From contig NZ_CP049057.1 in the NCBI RefSeq assembly GCF_011044175.1, positions 2,619,501-2,683,500 on the forward strand: a stretch of 64,000 bases of DNA, written 5' to 3'. Positions 27,223 through 37,498 of this stretch are shown here, one piece after another (within the stretch, counting starts at the first letter, position 1; the number at the start of each line of letters is the position of its first letter). Under the pieces are notes generated by a model. That model saw nothing but the letters and a program-made list of their open reading frames with translations. It was not told the origin of the DNA and did no database searches. The position numbers and the translations under genes are program-made. The DNA comes from Rasiella rasia (GTDB lineage Bacteria; Bacteroidota; Bacteroidia; Flavobacteriales; Flavobacteriaceae).

Positions 27223-30200
27223 ATGAAAATAAAATACCTACTGCTGCTTACTTCAATAGCGCTGTGCCTTCCTTGGCAGAATAATGCGCAAGAATATCTA
27301 GAATTAATCCATAATCCTACATCACAAACAACCCTTCAAGAGGTGCAAGAATTAGCAGAATCTTATTTTGCTAATCGCGACAAAGGAAGAGGGAGTGGTT
27401 ATAAGCAATACAAACGCTGGGAGCATAGAATGCAGCGTTTAGTAAATGCAGATGGCGTTATTGGTAAAAATTTTAATCGGTTAACTTGGGATGCGGGAAT
27501 AAGTGCAAATGCCATAGATCCAACAAATTCTGGTACTAGAATGGCAGGCTGGACCGATCTTGGTCCAACCTCGTATACTAACGGTTCTCAAGGTTATAAT
27601 GGCGGTATGGGCCGCGTTGGAGTGGTTGGATTTCATCCCACCGATGCAAACACAATTTTTGTAGGAACACCGTCTGGTGGCCTCTGGAAAAGTACCAATG
27701 GGGGTACATCTTGGAACCCAATGTCTGATGCCTTAGCGAGTATAGGGGTTTCTGGCATAGCAATAGATCATACCACGCCAGATACTATATATATTCTTAC
27801 TGGCGATGGTGATGGAGGGGATACCCGTTCTATTGGTGTTATGAAATCTACAGATGGAGGTCTCTCTTGGGCACCTACCGGTTTAAGTTGGGGTGTTGCT
27901 GTAAACAACAGAGGTTATAAATTGCTTATGCACCCAACAAATAGTAATATCATGTTTGCCGTAACCACCATTGGAATTCTAAAAACAACCGACGGATGGG
28001 CAACATGGACTAATGTGCAAGGTGGAACTTTTAGAGACATAGAATTTAAACCTAACGACCCTAGTACGGTGTACGCAGTAAGCCCAGATACTTTTTATAA
28101 ATCAACAAATACAGGAGATTCTTGGGGAGTTATTAACGCCGGATTACCATCTGGAGAGAGTAGAATTGCACTTGCAGTAAGTCCTGCAAATCCAGATTAC
28201 GTGTACTATCTTGCCGGTCCGAGTTTAGGGGCTGGTGTCTTTAATGGTATCTATCGTTCTACAAATAGTGGTACGAGTTTTAGCACTATGACGACTACAC
28301 CTAATATTTTAGGCTATGACACTAACGGCGGTGACGACTCGCACCAATCGTGGTATGATTTGGCCCTTGCGGTGAACCCGTCTAACGCCAACAATATACT
28401 TACAGGTGGGATAAATGTATGGAGGTCTACAGATGGTGGTACAACGAATACAGCCGTTTCCAAATGGAACCAACCTGAAGGTAGTTTTGAATATGTACAT
28501 GCAGACATTCATGAATTAACCTACAATCCGCTTGATGGCAAATTATACGTTGGAAGTGATGGTGGGGTCTCCGTAAGCTCAGACAACGGACAAACATTTA
28601 CCAATATATGGGATGGTCTGCAAATAATGCAGTTTTATAGAATTGCAGGAGTAGAAGCAAACCCCAATTTAATTATTGGAGGGACACAAGATAATGGAAC
28701 CAATGTATATTCTGGGGCACCTAATATTACTCATATTTACGGAGCAGACGGAATGGATTGTGTAATAGATTATAATAATAATAATACCATGTATTTTGCA
28801 TATCAGTTTGGTGGTTTTAGAAAATCAACGAACGGTGGAAATACTAGTTTCGATATACAGCCTGCTGGTTCTACAGGAACTTGGGTAACCCCATATGGCA
28901 TGGATGCCACCAATCCTAATATTATTTATGGGGGTTATACAGACGTGTATAGGAGCACGAATGGCGGAAGCAGTTGGACAAATCTAGGGTCTGATGGAAG
29001 TGGAGGATTGGCTATTGGAGTAGACGATCCAACTCGTTTGTATGCCTCGTCTGGTATTGATTTGCAAATGTCTTCAAATACTGGAGGTTCTTGGACTACA
29101 ATTACGGGACCATGGCCAACACTACTTATTACTTCAATTGCTATAGACCCTGCAGATGCTACACGAATTTGGGTTACTTTGGGAGGCTATACAGCTGGAC
29201 AAAAAGTATATGAATCTACGAATGCTGGAAGTACATGGACCAATGTGTCAGGAACCTTACCTAACATACCCGCCCTAAGTATAGCATATGAAGATACAGG
29301 TGGATCGCCTATGGACGCTATCTACGTTGGTATGGATGTAGGTGTCTATTACAAGTCAGATGTTACTCCTTGGCAATTACACGAAACGGGTTTGCCAAAT
29401 ACACCTATTTACGACTTAGAAATTAATGAAACCAATAACCTTATTAGAGCAGGAACTTTTGGTCGTGGCCTTTGGGAAGCGTCGCTATTTAATTCGTCAT
29501 GTGACTTAACCGTTACCAATGTATCTACAACAGACACATCATGCCCAACATCGGCAGATGGAACCGTAACAGTTACGACAACATGTTCTACTTGTACGGG
29601 AATAGAATATACTCTAACACCAACAGCACCTCCTGGACCCCCTATAACACAATCTAATAACGGTGTATTTACTGGCTTACTAGCAAATTCGTACGATATT
29701 TCGGTGGTAGATTCTGGAGATTCTTCATGCAGTGCAGGATGGCCTAGCAATCCAGTTGTTGTTAATCCAGGGTCTGAATCTGTGCCGCCTATGATTTCTT
29801 GTATGGGAGACATAACACAAAATTCTGACACAGGCCTTTGTACTGCTGTGGTAACATATACAGCCCCTGTGGGCACCGATAATTGCCCAGGAGCGACAAC
29901 ATCTCAAACAGCGGGTTTGCCAAGTGGTAGTGCTTTTCCTGTTGGGACTACAACCAATACTTTTGAAGTGACCGATTCCTCTGGAAATTCCAATTCTTGT
30001 AGTTTTGATGTAATTATTGTAGATAACGAGTTGCCTACACCATTTTGTCAAGATATAACTGTGCAATTAAACGCAGCAGGAATGGTAACGATAACGGCTT
30101 CAGATATAGATGGAGGTAGTAGCGATAACTGTGGTATTGCATCCATGGCAGTTAGTGTAGACACCTTCGATTGTTCTAATGTAGGAGCTAATAATGTTGT

Positions 30201-31743
30201 ACTTACGGTTACAGATTCTAGCGGAAACTCTAATACCTGTACAGCAGTAGTGACCGTTGAAGATACAGTAGGACCTACAGTAAGTTGCCTAAACATTAGC
30301 GTTTCGTTAGATGCCGCCAATAGCGTAATGATTGTTCCAGCCGACGTGGATGGGGGTAGTTCTGATGCCTGTGGCATAGCAAGTATGTCTTTAGATATAG
30401 ACACCTTTGATTGTTCAAACCTAGGAGATAATAATGTAACCTTACTTGTTACCGATGTAAATGGAAATACAAATTCTTGTATCGCGGTTGTGACAGTGGT
30501 AGATGTAGAAAATCCCCTAGCAATATGTCAAGATATAACTGTACAACTAGATGCTACTGGAACAGCTACAGTTGCTGCTGCCGATTTAGATGGAGGGAGT
30601 TCAGACAATTGCGGTATTACAGCTTCTACGGTGAATATAGACACCTTCGATTGCACTATGGTTGGACCCAATACTGTGGTGTTAACTGTTACAGACGGAA
30701 GTGGGAATAGTGATAGTTGTACTGCAGTTGTTACGATTGAAGATAACGTTTCGCCAGCTGTAGTGTGCCAAGATATTACTGTTCAATTAGATGCTTCAGG
30801 AATGGTAACTATAGTGGCTTCAGATATAGATGGAGGTAGCTCTGATGCCTGCGGAATAGCATCTGTGGCTGTAGATATGGATACGTTTGATTGCTCTAAT
30901 CTAGGGCAAAATAATGTAACGCTTACCGTGATAGATGTAAACGGAAATAGTGCGAGCTGCATTGCGGTTGTAACTGTAGAAGATGCCAATATTGCTCCGA
31001 TGGCTGTCTGCCAGAATATTACAGTGCCCTTGTCGGCTAGCGGAACTGTCACCATTTTACCACAAACGGTAGACGCAGGATCTGTAGGCGCTGGTTGTGT
31101 AAGTGGAATGACGCTAGATATAGATACATTTACCTGCGATGATGTAGGGACTCCAGTTGAGGTAACCTTAACTATTATGAATGGAAGCGGAGTTACAGAT
31201 AGCTGTACAGCATTTGTGAATGTTGTAGATTCTTTACATCCAACCGTTGAGTGCCCCGAAGATCAAACCGTTACTTCGGAAGGCCCCTATACCTTGCCAG
31301 ATTATGCCGCCTTAGGCATGGTGATCGAAGCAGACAATTGCGTGGATAATCTTACAGTGTCTCAATTACCTGCTCCTGGAACAATTTTGGAGCAAGGAAG
31401 TTATAATATAACCATACAGGTTACCGATCCTTCAGGGAACCGTGATATTTGTACTTTTGGACTAACTATAGATGACCTTCTTAGTACAGCTTCACCAGAT
31501 ATTTCATCTTTAATATTATATCCAAATCCAGCTCAAACTGAGATTTTCTTGGCGAATCCACAGCATCTTCCACTTGAACGATTGTCAATATATGACATCT
31601 CGGGAAGATTGGTTAAAAGTATTTTGGTACATGGAAATGAGATAGAAACACGTATTAATATTTCAGAATTAGCAAGTGCGAGTTATATTGTAGTTGTGAC
31701 GTCTCAAACATCACAATCTGTTATGAATATGATAAAACAATAG
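27223..31743 (+). CDS. Secreted BNR/sortilin-type propeller protein with HYR/Ig-like array and T9SS type A sorting domain
   Basis: This 1506-residue exported protein has a signal peptide ending near NNAQ. Residues about 95-755 contain about eleven Asp-box/BNR motifs (STNGGTSW, STDGGLSW, STNGGSSW, STNAGSTW), typical of VPS10/sialidase-like propellers. A SprB-like segment follows (about 760-840), then one HYR domain (to about 935) with FPVGTTTNTFEVTD. Five Ig-like units of about 80 residues start at CQDITVQL or a variant, and another HYR-like domain comes at about 1345-1425. The last 75 residues are a T9SS type A signal (LYPNPA, IYDISGRLVK, ASYIVVV). It is likely secreted to the surface as an adhesin or glycan-binding protein; no catalytic set is evident. 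Confidence 0.9.
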   Translation: MKIKYLLLLTSIALCLPWQNNAQEYLELIHNPTSQTTLQEVQELAESYFANRDKGRGSGYKQYKRWEHRMQRLVNADGVIGKNFNRLTWDAGISANAIDPTNSGTRMAGWTDLGPTSYTNGSQGYNGGMGRVGVVGFHPTDANTIFVGTPSGGLWKSTNGGTSWNPMSDALASIGVSGIAIDHTTPDTIYILTGDGDGGDTRSIGVMKSTDGGLSWAPTGLSWGVAVNNRGYKLLMHPTNSNIMFAVTTIGILKTTDGWATWTNVQGGTFRDIEFKPNDPSTVYAVSPDTFYKSTNTGDSWGVINAGLPSGESRIALAVSPANPDYVYYLAGPSLGAGVFNGIYRSTNSGTSFSTMTTTPNILGYDTNGGDDSHQSWYDLALAVNPSNANNILTGGINVWRSTDGGTTNTAVSKWNQPEGSFEYVHADIHELTYNPLDGKLYVGSDGGVSVSSDNGQTFTNIWDGLQIMQFYRIAGVEANPNLIIGGTQDNGTNVYSGAPNITHIYGADGMDCVIDYNNNNTMYFAYQFGGFRKSTNGGNTSFDIQPAGSTGTWVTPYGMDATNPNIIYGGYTDVYRSTNGGSSWTNLGSDGSGGLAIGVDDPTRLYASSGIDLQMSSNTGGSWTTITGPWPTLLITSIAIDPADATRIWVTLGGYTAGQKVYESTNAGSTWTNVSGTLPNIPALSIAYEDTGGSPMDAIYVGMDVGVYYKSDVTPWQLHETGLPNTPIYDLEINETNNLIRAGTFGRGLWEASLFNSSCDLTVTNVSTTDTSCPTSADGTVTVTTTCSTCTGIEYTLTPTAPPGPPITQSNNGVFTGLLANSYDISVVDSGDSSCSAGWPSNPVVVNPGSESVPPMISCMGDITQNSDTGLCTAVVTYTAPVGTDNCPGATTSQTAGLPSGSAFPVGTTTNTFEVTDSSGNSNSCSFDVIIVDNELPTPFCQDITVQLNAAGMVTITASDIDGGSSDNCGIASMAVSVDTFDCSNVGANNVVLTVTDSSGNSNTCTAVVTVEDTVGPTVSCLNISVSLDAANSVMIVPADVDGGSSDACGIASMSLDIDTFDCSNLGDNNVTLLVTDVNGNTNSCIAVVTVVDVENPLAICQDITVQLDATGTATVAAADLDGGSSDNCGITASTVNIDTFDCTMVGPNTVVLTVTDGSGNSDSCTAVVTIEDNVSPAVVCQDITVQLDASGMVTIVASDIDGGSSDACGIASVAVDMDTFDCSNLGQNNVTLTVIDVNGNSASCIAVVTVEDANIAPMAVCQNITVPLSASGTVTILPQTVDAGSVGAGCVSGMTLDIDTFTCDDVGTPVEVTLTIMNGSGVTDSCTAFVNVVDSLHPTVECPEDQTVTSEGPYTLPDYAALGMVIEADNCVDNLTVSQLPAPGTILEQGSYNITIQVTDPSGNRDICTFGLTIDDLLSTASPDISSLILYPNPAQTEIFLANPQHLPLERLSIYDISGRLVKSILVHGNEIETRINISELASASYIVVVTSQTSQSVMNMIKQ
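30034..31010 (+). repeat. Tandem 240-bp Ig-like repeat array (gene 1)
   Basis: Units start with codons for CQDITVQL or variants near 30047, 30287, 30527, 30767 and 31010. The period is 240 bp (80 residues) and the last step is 243 bp. Each unit carries DGGSSD(N/A)CG, D.DTFDCSN.G, NNVTLTVTD and SC.AVVTVED. Confidence 0.85.
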
Positions 31744-31921
31744 ACATTGTAAGGAATTTGAATTGTTAAGGGCGATTTTTAAATCACTTTTGTGCAGTAG
31801 GTAGATGATTTACACACATTCATCGAACTGAGGGACTTGGAACATCTTTGTAAGATTTTTTTTACTATCTTTTTTTTCTAGTAACCAACAACATCCTCTT
31901 TCATATTTAAATATCCTCACT

Positions 31922-34900
31922 ATGAAAAAAACTACCCTCTCAATTCTTACGTGTTTTCTTTTGTTTTTCTTCGGAATGCATGCGTCTAATTTTAGTGCTG
32001 TCGTTCCGCCAACCCTAACTTGTCCTAGCGACATTACTGTTTCTAACGATCCTGGAACATGTGAAGCTGTGGTAGATTATATTTCTATGGCTTCTGCAAT
32101 AGATCCAGAAGATGGTGATATTTCGGGAAGTATCATAACAACGGTAGGGCCTGCCAGCGGATCGGCATTTCCAGTTGGTGTAACTCCAATGGAATTGAGC
32201 GTTACCGATAGTGAAGGAAACACAGAAATATGCAACTTTACAATTACCGTAAATGACACTGAATTTCCTGCAATTACATGCCCAGCAGATATTTCAAGCA
32301 CCAATGATCCAGGGGTTTGTGGAGCAAATATTACGTTCTTAGTTGAGGGAATGGATAATTGCAGTGTTAGTACAACTAACGAAATTACTTCAACATTTGC
32401 AGATAATAACGGATTTGCAGGAAACATGTTCGACATTACTGCCTCGGGAGGGGAGGATGTTATTATTAACGGTTTCTTAGGTCACTTAACGCCTAGTTTT
32501 GGTACAGAAACTATCGAGATTTGGTATAAAACGGGAACCTATTTGGGCTCTGAAGATGACCCAGCACCTTGGACATTGCACGAAACAGTTGTTGCAATTG
32601 ATAACGGTAACACAGGGCCAGGAGGAAATGCAATAACTACATTAACGACCCCTTTAACAATTCCAGCGGGAGTTACATACGGAATTTTCTACTTTACCAA
32701 TGTTGCTAATGTAGATTATACAGAAACACCAGGGCCTACTCCACAATCTGATGCTTTTGTCACCCTGAATTTTGGTATAGGTAAAGGGACGAGCACTGTA
32801 AATTCATTTAGCGGAGATAATTTTTTCTGGCGGATATGGAACGGGACGATTTATTACAACACAGGCAGTCTCAGTGTAAATCAAACTTCTGGATTTCCAA
32901 GTGGTAGTGTATTTCCTATAGGGACTACAACCAACACTTTTGAAGTTACCGATGCTGCTGGAAATACCACTTCCTGCAGTTTTGATATTACCGTAACAGA
33001 CGATGAAGCCCCAGTAGCTTCGTGTCCAGCCACTCTTTCGGTAAACACAGACCCAGGCATGTGCTCGGCTGTTGTAAGTTATATGGTGCCAACCTCAGAT
33101 AATTGCCCTGGCGAAACATTAACACAAACAGCGGGTCTTGCAAGTGGCAGTGTTTTTCCTGTAGGTACAACAACAAATTCGTTTGAAGTGACCGATGCTT
33201 CAGGTCTTGTAAGCATTTGTTCTTTTGATGTGGTGGTAACAGATATGGAAGCACCTGTAGTAAATTGTGTTGATATTACCATTCAATTAGATGCTACAGG
33301 AAATGCAATGATCACAGAGGCCGATGTAGATGGAGGAAGTACAGATAACTGTGGGGTAGCTTCCACCAGCATAGATATTACATCATTTACTTGTAGTGAT
33401 GTAGGTGCTAATAATGTAACGCTTTCAGTAACAGATGTAAATGGAAATATTGGAACATGTATTGCTGTTGTTACTGTACAGGATGTAGATCCACCAACAG
33501 CTGTTTGTCAGGATATCACGGTTCAATTAGATGCGGCAGGAATGGCGACTATTACACCTGCCGATATAGACGGAGGGAGTTCAGACATATGTGGGATTGG
33601 AAGTTTGTCCGTAGATATTAGTTCTTTCGATTGTTCTAATCTCGGACCAAACAACGTGACCTTTGTGGTTACCGATGTAAATGGAAATTCAAGTAATTGC
33701 ATGGCCGTAGTTACAATTGAAGATACCTTAGCGCCTGCCATGGTTTGCCAAGATATTACCCTTCAACTCGATGCTACCGGGATGGCTACAATTACACCAG
33801 CAGATGTAGATGGTGGTAGCACAGATAATTGTGGGTTTGCAAGCTCAAGTATCGATATTAATAGCTTTGATTGCTCTAACATAGGGCCAAACAACGTGAC
33901 CTTGACAGGAACAGATAATGAAGGAAACACAACAAGCTGTATTGCTGTAGTTACGGTAGTGGATTTAGTTGCTCCAGCGGTAATATGTCAGGATATCACT
34001 GTGCAGTTAGACGCCACTGGTATGGCGGTGATTACACCCGCTGATATTGATAACGGAAGTACTGATAACTGTGCAATTGCATCTATGTCATTAAACAACG
34101 ATAGTTTTACTTGTGCCAATGTAGGCATTCCAAATAATGTTACCTTAACGGTTACAGATACCTTCGGAAATACATCAAGTTGCTCGGCAATTGTAACTGT
34201 AGAAGATGCAATTCCTATTAGCGCGATTTGCCAAGATATAACTGTAAATCTAGACAATGACGGGGAAGTAACTATACAGCCTGAAGATATAGATGGGGGT
34301 AGTTTCGATAATTGTGGAGTGTCTAACTTAAGTATTTCTCAAAGTTTGTTCACCTGTGCAGATGTGGGGCCAAACGACGTAACACTTACTGTTACTAATT
34401 CTAATGGTGAAACAGCTAGCTGTATAGCGGTGGTGACAGTTGAAGAAACAATTTTAGCCCCTCAAGCTATTTGCCAGAACATTACAGCTCCGTTACAGGC
34501 AGACGGTACTGTTACGATTTTACCAGAAGCAGTTAATAATAACTCTGTTGGTATTGGATGTAATGGAACATTGAGTCTCGATTTATTTACGTTTACCTGT
34601 GACGACGTTGGAGAACCAATTCAGGTAACGCTTACAGTAACAAATGAGTTTGGAGTAACCGATTCGTGTACAGCATTCGTAAATGTAGTAGACTCACTAG
34701 ATCCAGCTATTACATGTCCAGAAAATCAATTTGTAACGTCTGAAGGACCATATACACTGCCAGATTATTTTGGCAATGGTTTAGTGACGGTACAAGACAA
34801 CTGTGAGACTAATTTAATACTATCACAACAGCCGCCTGCCGGAACTGTTTTGCAACAGGGAAGCTATAATATAACTATGGAGGTTGAAGATCCTTCAGAG

Positions 34901-35209
34901 AATATAGCAACTTGTGTTTTTCAACTTACTATAGACGATTTGCTTGGTGTTGAAACGCCTGCAGATATTACCACCTTATTAGTATACCCAAACCCTGCAT
35001 CTAATGAAATTGCTGTTGCAAATCCGCAGCGCATTGACCTAGAACAACTAGCAATCTATGATATAACTGGAAGATTGGTAAAAACAATTCCGTTACAAGG
35101 TATGGGTATTGAGAGACGTGTGGATATCTCAGAATTGGCAAGTGCTACGTATATGATAATAATTTCTTCGGAAACTAGCCAGCGGGTATTAAATATCGTG
35201 AAGCAATAA
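31922..35209 (+). CDS. Secreted HYR/Ig-like repeat protein with T9SS type A sorting domain
   Basis: This 1095-residue exported protein has signal peptide MKKTTLSILTCFLLFFFGMHA. HYR domain 1 covers about 30-115. HYR domain 2 (about 116-350) is split by an inserted segment of about 165 residues (about 150-315) rich in aromatic and Gly residues (GFLGHLTPSFGTETIEIWYKTG..., WRIWNGTIYY). HYR 3 follows, then six Ig-like units of 80-81 residues, an HYR-like domain (SEGPYTLPDYFGNG) and a T9SS type A tail (LVYPNPA, IYDITGRLVK). The C-terminal 550 residues are closely related to the preceding gene, so the two are tandem relatives. No enzyme domain seen; probable surface or matrix protein. Confidence 0.9.
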   Translation: MKKTTLSILTCFLLFFFGMHASNFSAVVPPTLTCPSDITVSNDPGTCEAVVDYISMASAIDPEDGDISGSIITTVGPASGSAFPVGVTPMELSVTDSEGNTEICNFTITVNDTEFPAITCPADISSTNDPGVCGANITFLVEGMDNCSVSTTNEITSTFADNNGFAGNMFDITASGGEDVIINGFLGHLTPSFGTETIEIWYKTGTYLGSEDDPAPWTLHETVVAIDNGNTGPGGNAITTLTTPLTIPAGVTYGIFYFTNVANVDYTETPGPTPQSDAFVTLNFGIGKGTSTVNSFSGDNFFWRIWNGTIYYNTGSLSVNQTSGFPSGSVFPIGTTTNTFEVTDAAGNTTSCSFDITVTDDEAPVASCPATLSVNTDPGMCSAVVSYMVPTSDNCPGETLTQTAGLASGSVFPVGTTTNSFEVTDASGLVSICSFDVVVTDMEAPVVNCVDITIQLDATGNAMITEADVDGGSTDNCGVASTSIDITSFTCSDVGANNVTLSVTDVNGNIGTCIAVVTVQDVDPPTAVCQDITVQLDAAGMATITPADIDGGSSDICGIGSLSVDISSFDCSNLGPNNVTFVVTDVNGNSSNCMAVVTIEDTLAPAMVCQDITLQLDATGMATITPADVDGGSTDNCGFASSSIDINSFDCSNIGPNNVTLTGTDNEGNTTSCIAVVTVVDLVAPAVICQDITVQLDATGMAVITPADIDNGSTDNCAIASMSLNNDSFTCANVGIPNNVTLTVTDTFGNTSSCSAIVTVEDAIPISAICQDITVNLDNDGEVTIQPEDIDGGSFDNCGVSNLSISQSLFTCADVGPNDVTLTVTNSNGETASCIAVVTVEETILAPQAICQNITAPLQADGTVTILPEAVNNNSVGIGCNGTLSLDLFTFTCDDVGEPIQVTLTVTNEFGVTDSCTAFVNVVDSLDPAITCPENQFVTSEGPYTLPDYFGNGLVTVQDNCETNLILSQQPPAGTVLQQGSYNITMEVEDPSENIATCVFQLTIDDLLGVETPADITTLLVYPNPASNEIAVANPQRIDLEQLAIYDITGRLVKTIPLQGMGIERRVDISELASATYMIIISSETSQRVLNIVKQ
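33267..34490 (+). repeat. Tandem 240-243-bp Ig-like repeat array (gene 2)
   Basis: Repeat starts (C.DIT..LDA) are near 33267, 33507, 33747, 33987, 34230 and 34473. The sequence is shared with the array at 30034-31010, including ...NNVTL..TD.NGN...C.AVVTVED. Confidence 0.85.
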
Positions 35210-35313
35210 GAGTGGTTACTCTGTAATTTGTACACCTTTCTAAATAGCTTTAATACATTATTGTTTCTAATTTTTAGCTCCTTATTGATATGGGTTAATT
35301 TAGAATAGAGGTA

Positions 35314-36288
35314 CTAGTAAGCCTTTCTTAGGATATAATTTTTGTAATACCGTTTTTTATCTTCAAAAGAGGTTTCAATTGTTAATCCAGACGAATGGGC
35401 AAGCCATTGCACTACTTTGTCGTTGTACTTTTGCGAAATTTCTGTGTGAATGGTTTCCCAAGGGTCAAAACTAATAGTTAGGTCTAATGCATCGATGGTA
35501 ACTTGCATAGCTTCTGTAGCTACTAAATAGCTCTTAGCAGTACCTGTTTCAGGATCATATACTTCCCAATGTTTAAATTTCTCTGGGTTGAAATTTCCTC
35601 CCATTTCAGTATTGATACGATGCAGCAAATTCTTATTAAATGCCTCGGTAACTCCAGTAGGGTCGTTATAGGCGTCTAAAATTGTTTGCGGATTTTTCTT
35701 CTGATCAAACCCAATAAATAATTGGTCTTCTGCGCTCATGGTATCTTTTAGCTTGGTCAAGAAATCAATGGCGCGTGGGTGCAATAGATTGCCAATATTT
35801 GACCCCAATACCAAAATCACTTTTTTCCTCTTGTTGAAATGATGCAATCGCTCTAAAACTTCAAAATATTCACCTTTTTCGGCATCTACAGCAATTTTAG
35901 GAAATTGACTTGCTAAATCTGAGGTTAACAAATCGATAGAGTTCTGGCTAATGTCTATTGGTTTGTAGATAAAATTGTAATTGTTTTCTAATAGATGTTT
36001 TAGTAATACTTTGGTCTTTTTTCCATCTCCAGCACCCAGTTCAATAAGGTCAAATCCTTGGTTGTTTTTGCCAAAAAGTGATGCTATTTCTTTTGTGTGT
36101 AGCGAGATAATTTCATATTCGCAATTTGTAAGGTAATATTCAGGAAGGGCCATGATATCCTGAAACAATTTGTCTCCTTTCTCATCATAAATATATTTTG
36201 AATAAAGGTATTTCGGAAACGTAGTGAGACCAGTGCGCACATCTTTTTTGAAAGACGCGTCTATTTTTGAAGGAGAGGAAAAACTCAT
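35314..36288 (-). CDS. egtD: L-histidine N-alpha-methyltransferase
   Basis: This 324-residue SAM-dependent enzyme trimethylates histidine to hercynine. The N-terminal FPKYLYSKYIYDEKGDKLFQDIMALPEYYLTNCEYEI region is the EgtD signature. The SAM site is IELGAGDGKKT, followed by KPIDISQNSI, LVLGSNIGNL and GFDQKKNPQTIL. C-terminal TISFDPWETIHTEISQKYN matches the histidine-site region. The start lies 15 bases after the egtB stop on the same strand, so these are one operon. Confidence 0.93.
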   Translation of the reverse strand: MSFSSPSKIDASFKKDVRTGLTTFPKYLYSKYIYDEKGDKLFQDIMALPEYYLTNCEYEIISLHTKEIASLFGKNNQGFDLIELGAGDGKKTKVLLKHLLENNYNFIYKPIDISQNSIDLLTSDLASQFPKIAVDAEKGEYFEVLERLHHFNKRKKVILVLGSNIGNLLHPRAIDFLTKLKDTMSAEDQLFIGFDQKKNPQTILDAYNDPTGVTEAFNKNLLHRINTEMGGNFNPEKFKHWEVYDPETGTAKSYLVATEAMQVTIDALDLTISFDPWETIHTEISQKYNDKVVQWLAHSSGLTIETSFEDKKRYYKNYILRKAY

Positions 36289-36303
36289 AAAATGATATAG
36301 AAA

Positions 36304-37464
36304 TTATTTTGCCAATCTTATGCCAGTAAACTGCCAGCGAAGATTTGGTTGAAAAAAGTTGCGATAGGTAGATCGGGTATGATTTGGAGCCGTTACTACA
36401 GAACCGCCCCGCAGCACCTTCTGATTCACCATAAATTTGCCATTGTACTCTCCTAAGGCTCCTGGGGCCTTGCTGTAGCCAGGATAGGGTAGGTAAGAGC
36501 TTTCAGTCCATTCCCATCGAGAACCCCAGTTAAAAGACCCCTGGGCAACTTCCCACTCAAATTCTGTAGGAAGCCGACATTCTTTCCATTGTGCGTATGC
36601 GAAGGCTTCGTAATATGAAATATGACACACAGCGCTTTTCAAAGAAATTTTTTGAAGTCCTTCAAAGGTATAGATAAACCATTCGCCTTCAATTTTATGC
36701 CAATACATAGGTTGCGATATATTTTCTGCATTTACCCATTCCCAACCATCGGCGTGCCAATAATTAAAATCTTTGTACCCGCCAGCATCAATAAATTCAA
36801 TAAATTCTTCATTTGTTACTAACCGATTTGAAATTTCAAAATTCTGACAGTATGTTTTATGCCTATTTTGCTCATTGTCATAACAGAAGTCATTTCCAGC
36901 GTAGCCAATTTCATAGACACCTTCTGAAAATGAAAGCCAATCTTGCGTTAGGGTTTCTTCGGGATTTTCAATAAAGGATTCTCGATATGCAGGAAGTAGT
37001 GGGTTATTGCCAAGAATATATTTAATGTCGGTCATTAATAGCTCTTGATGCTGCTTTTCATGATGTATTCCAATTAGCAATACTTCTTCGATTTCAGCGG
37101 AAATACCCTCTTCTAGAAACGCTTTAAGTTCATGTGTAACATAATGCCTGTAATCATACACTTTAGTTACTCCAGGACGTGAAAGGTTACCTCTGTCACT
37201 ACGAATTACTCGTTTCCCTAATGTTTCGTAATAGCTGTTAAATACATAAGCGAAATCGTCGTGAAAGAGCTTGTAATTTGGTTTGTATTTTTCAAGAATA
37301 AAAGTTTCAAAAAACCACGTAGTATGACCTAGATGCCATTTTGGTGGTGATACATCTAGTGTGGGTTGTACCACATAATCTTCAATTTCTAAAGGTTTAC
37401 ATAGAGCTTCAGTTAAAGCTCGTGTTTCTGAAAATAAGCTAAGGAGTGTTTGTGTTTCAATCAT
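36304..37464 (-). CDS. egtB: Ergothioneine biosynthesis sulfoxide synthase EgtB
   Basis: This 386-residue non-haem iron enzyme joins a cysteine-type thiol to hercynine with O2. The N-terminal DinB-like domain supplies the iron ligands: His in KWHLGHTTWFFETF plus HHEKQHQELL. The C-terminal formylglycine-generating-enzyme-like fold carries LPTEFEWEVA, WEWTESSYLPYPGY, RGGSVVT and HTRSTYRNFFQPNLRWQFTGIRLAK. It is shorter than many EgtB proteins because the loop between FEWEVA and WEWT is only about ten residues. No egtA (gamma-glutamylcysteine ligase) or egtC is nearby, pointing to a version that may use cysteine directly (inference). Confidence 0.92.
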   Translation of the reverse strand: MIETQTLLSLFSETRALTEALCKPLEIEDYVVQPTLDVSPPKWHLGHTTWFFETFILEKYKPNYKLFHDDFAYVFNSYYETLGKRVIRSDRGNLSRPGVTKVYDYRHYVTHELKAFLEEGISAEIEEVLLIGIHHEKQHQELLMTDIKYILGNNPLLPAYRESFIENPEETLTQDWLSFSEGVYEIGYAGNDFCYDNEQNRHKTYCQNFEISNRLVTNEEFIEFIDAGGYKDFNYWHADGWEWVNAENISQPMYWHKIEGEWFIYTFEGLQKISLKSAVCHISYYEAFAYAQWKECRLPTEFEWEVAQGSFNWGSRWEWTESSYLPYPGYSKAPGALGEYNGKFMVNQKVLRGGSVVTAPNHTRSTYRNFFQPNLRWQFTGIRLAK

Positions 37465-37498
37465 AGAAAAGCGTTAAAACACTAATGTTTCAACCCTC

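Noticed and set aside
29409-30404. Minus-strand frames across the Ig/HYR arrays (also 30783-31055, 32077-32436, 33523-33741, 33988-34257)
   Set aside because: They repeat with the 240-bp period of the plus-strand arrays, as expected for shadows of a repetitive gene.
35205-35225. Small hairpin agagt-ggtt-actct after the second HYR gene as terminator
   Set aside because: Only five pairs and no T-run.
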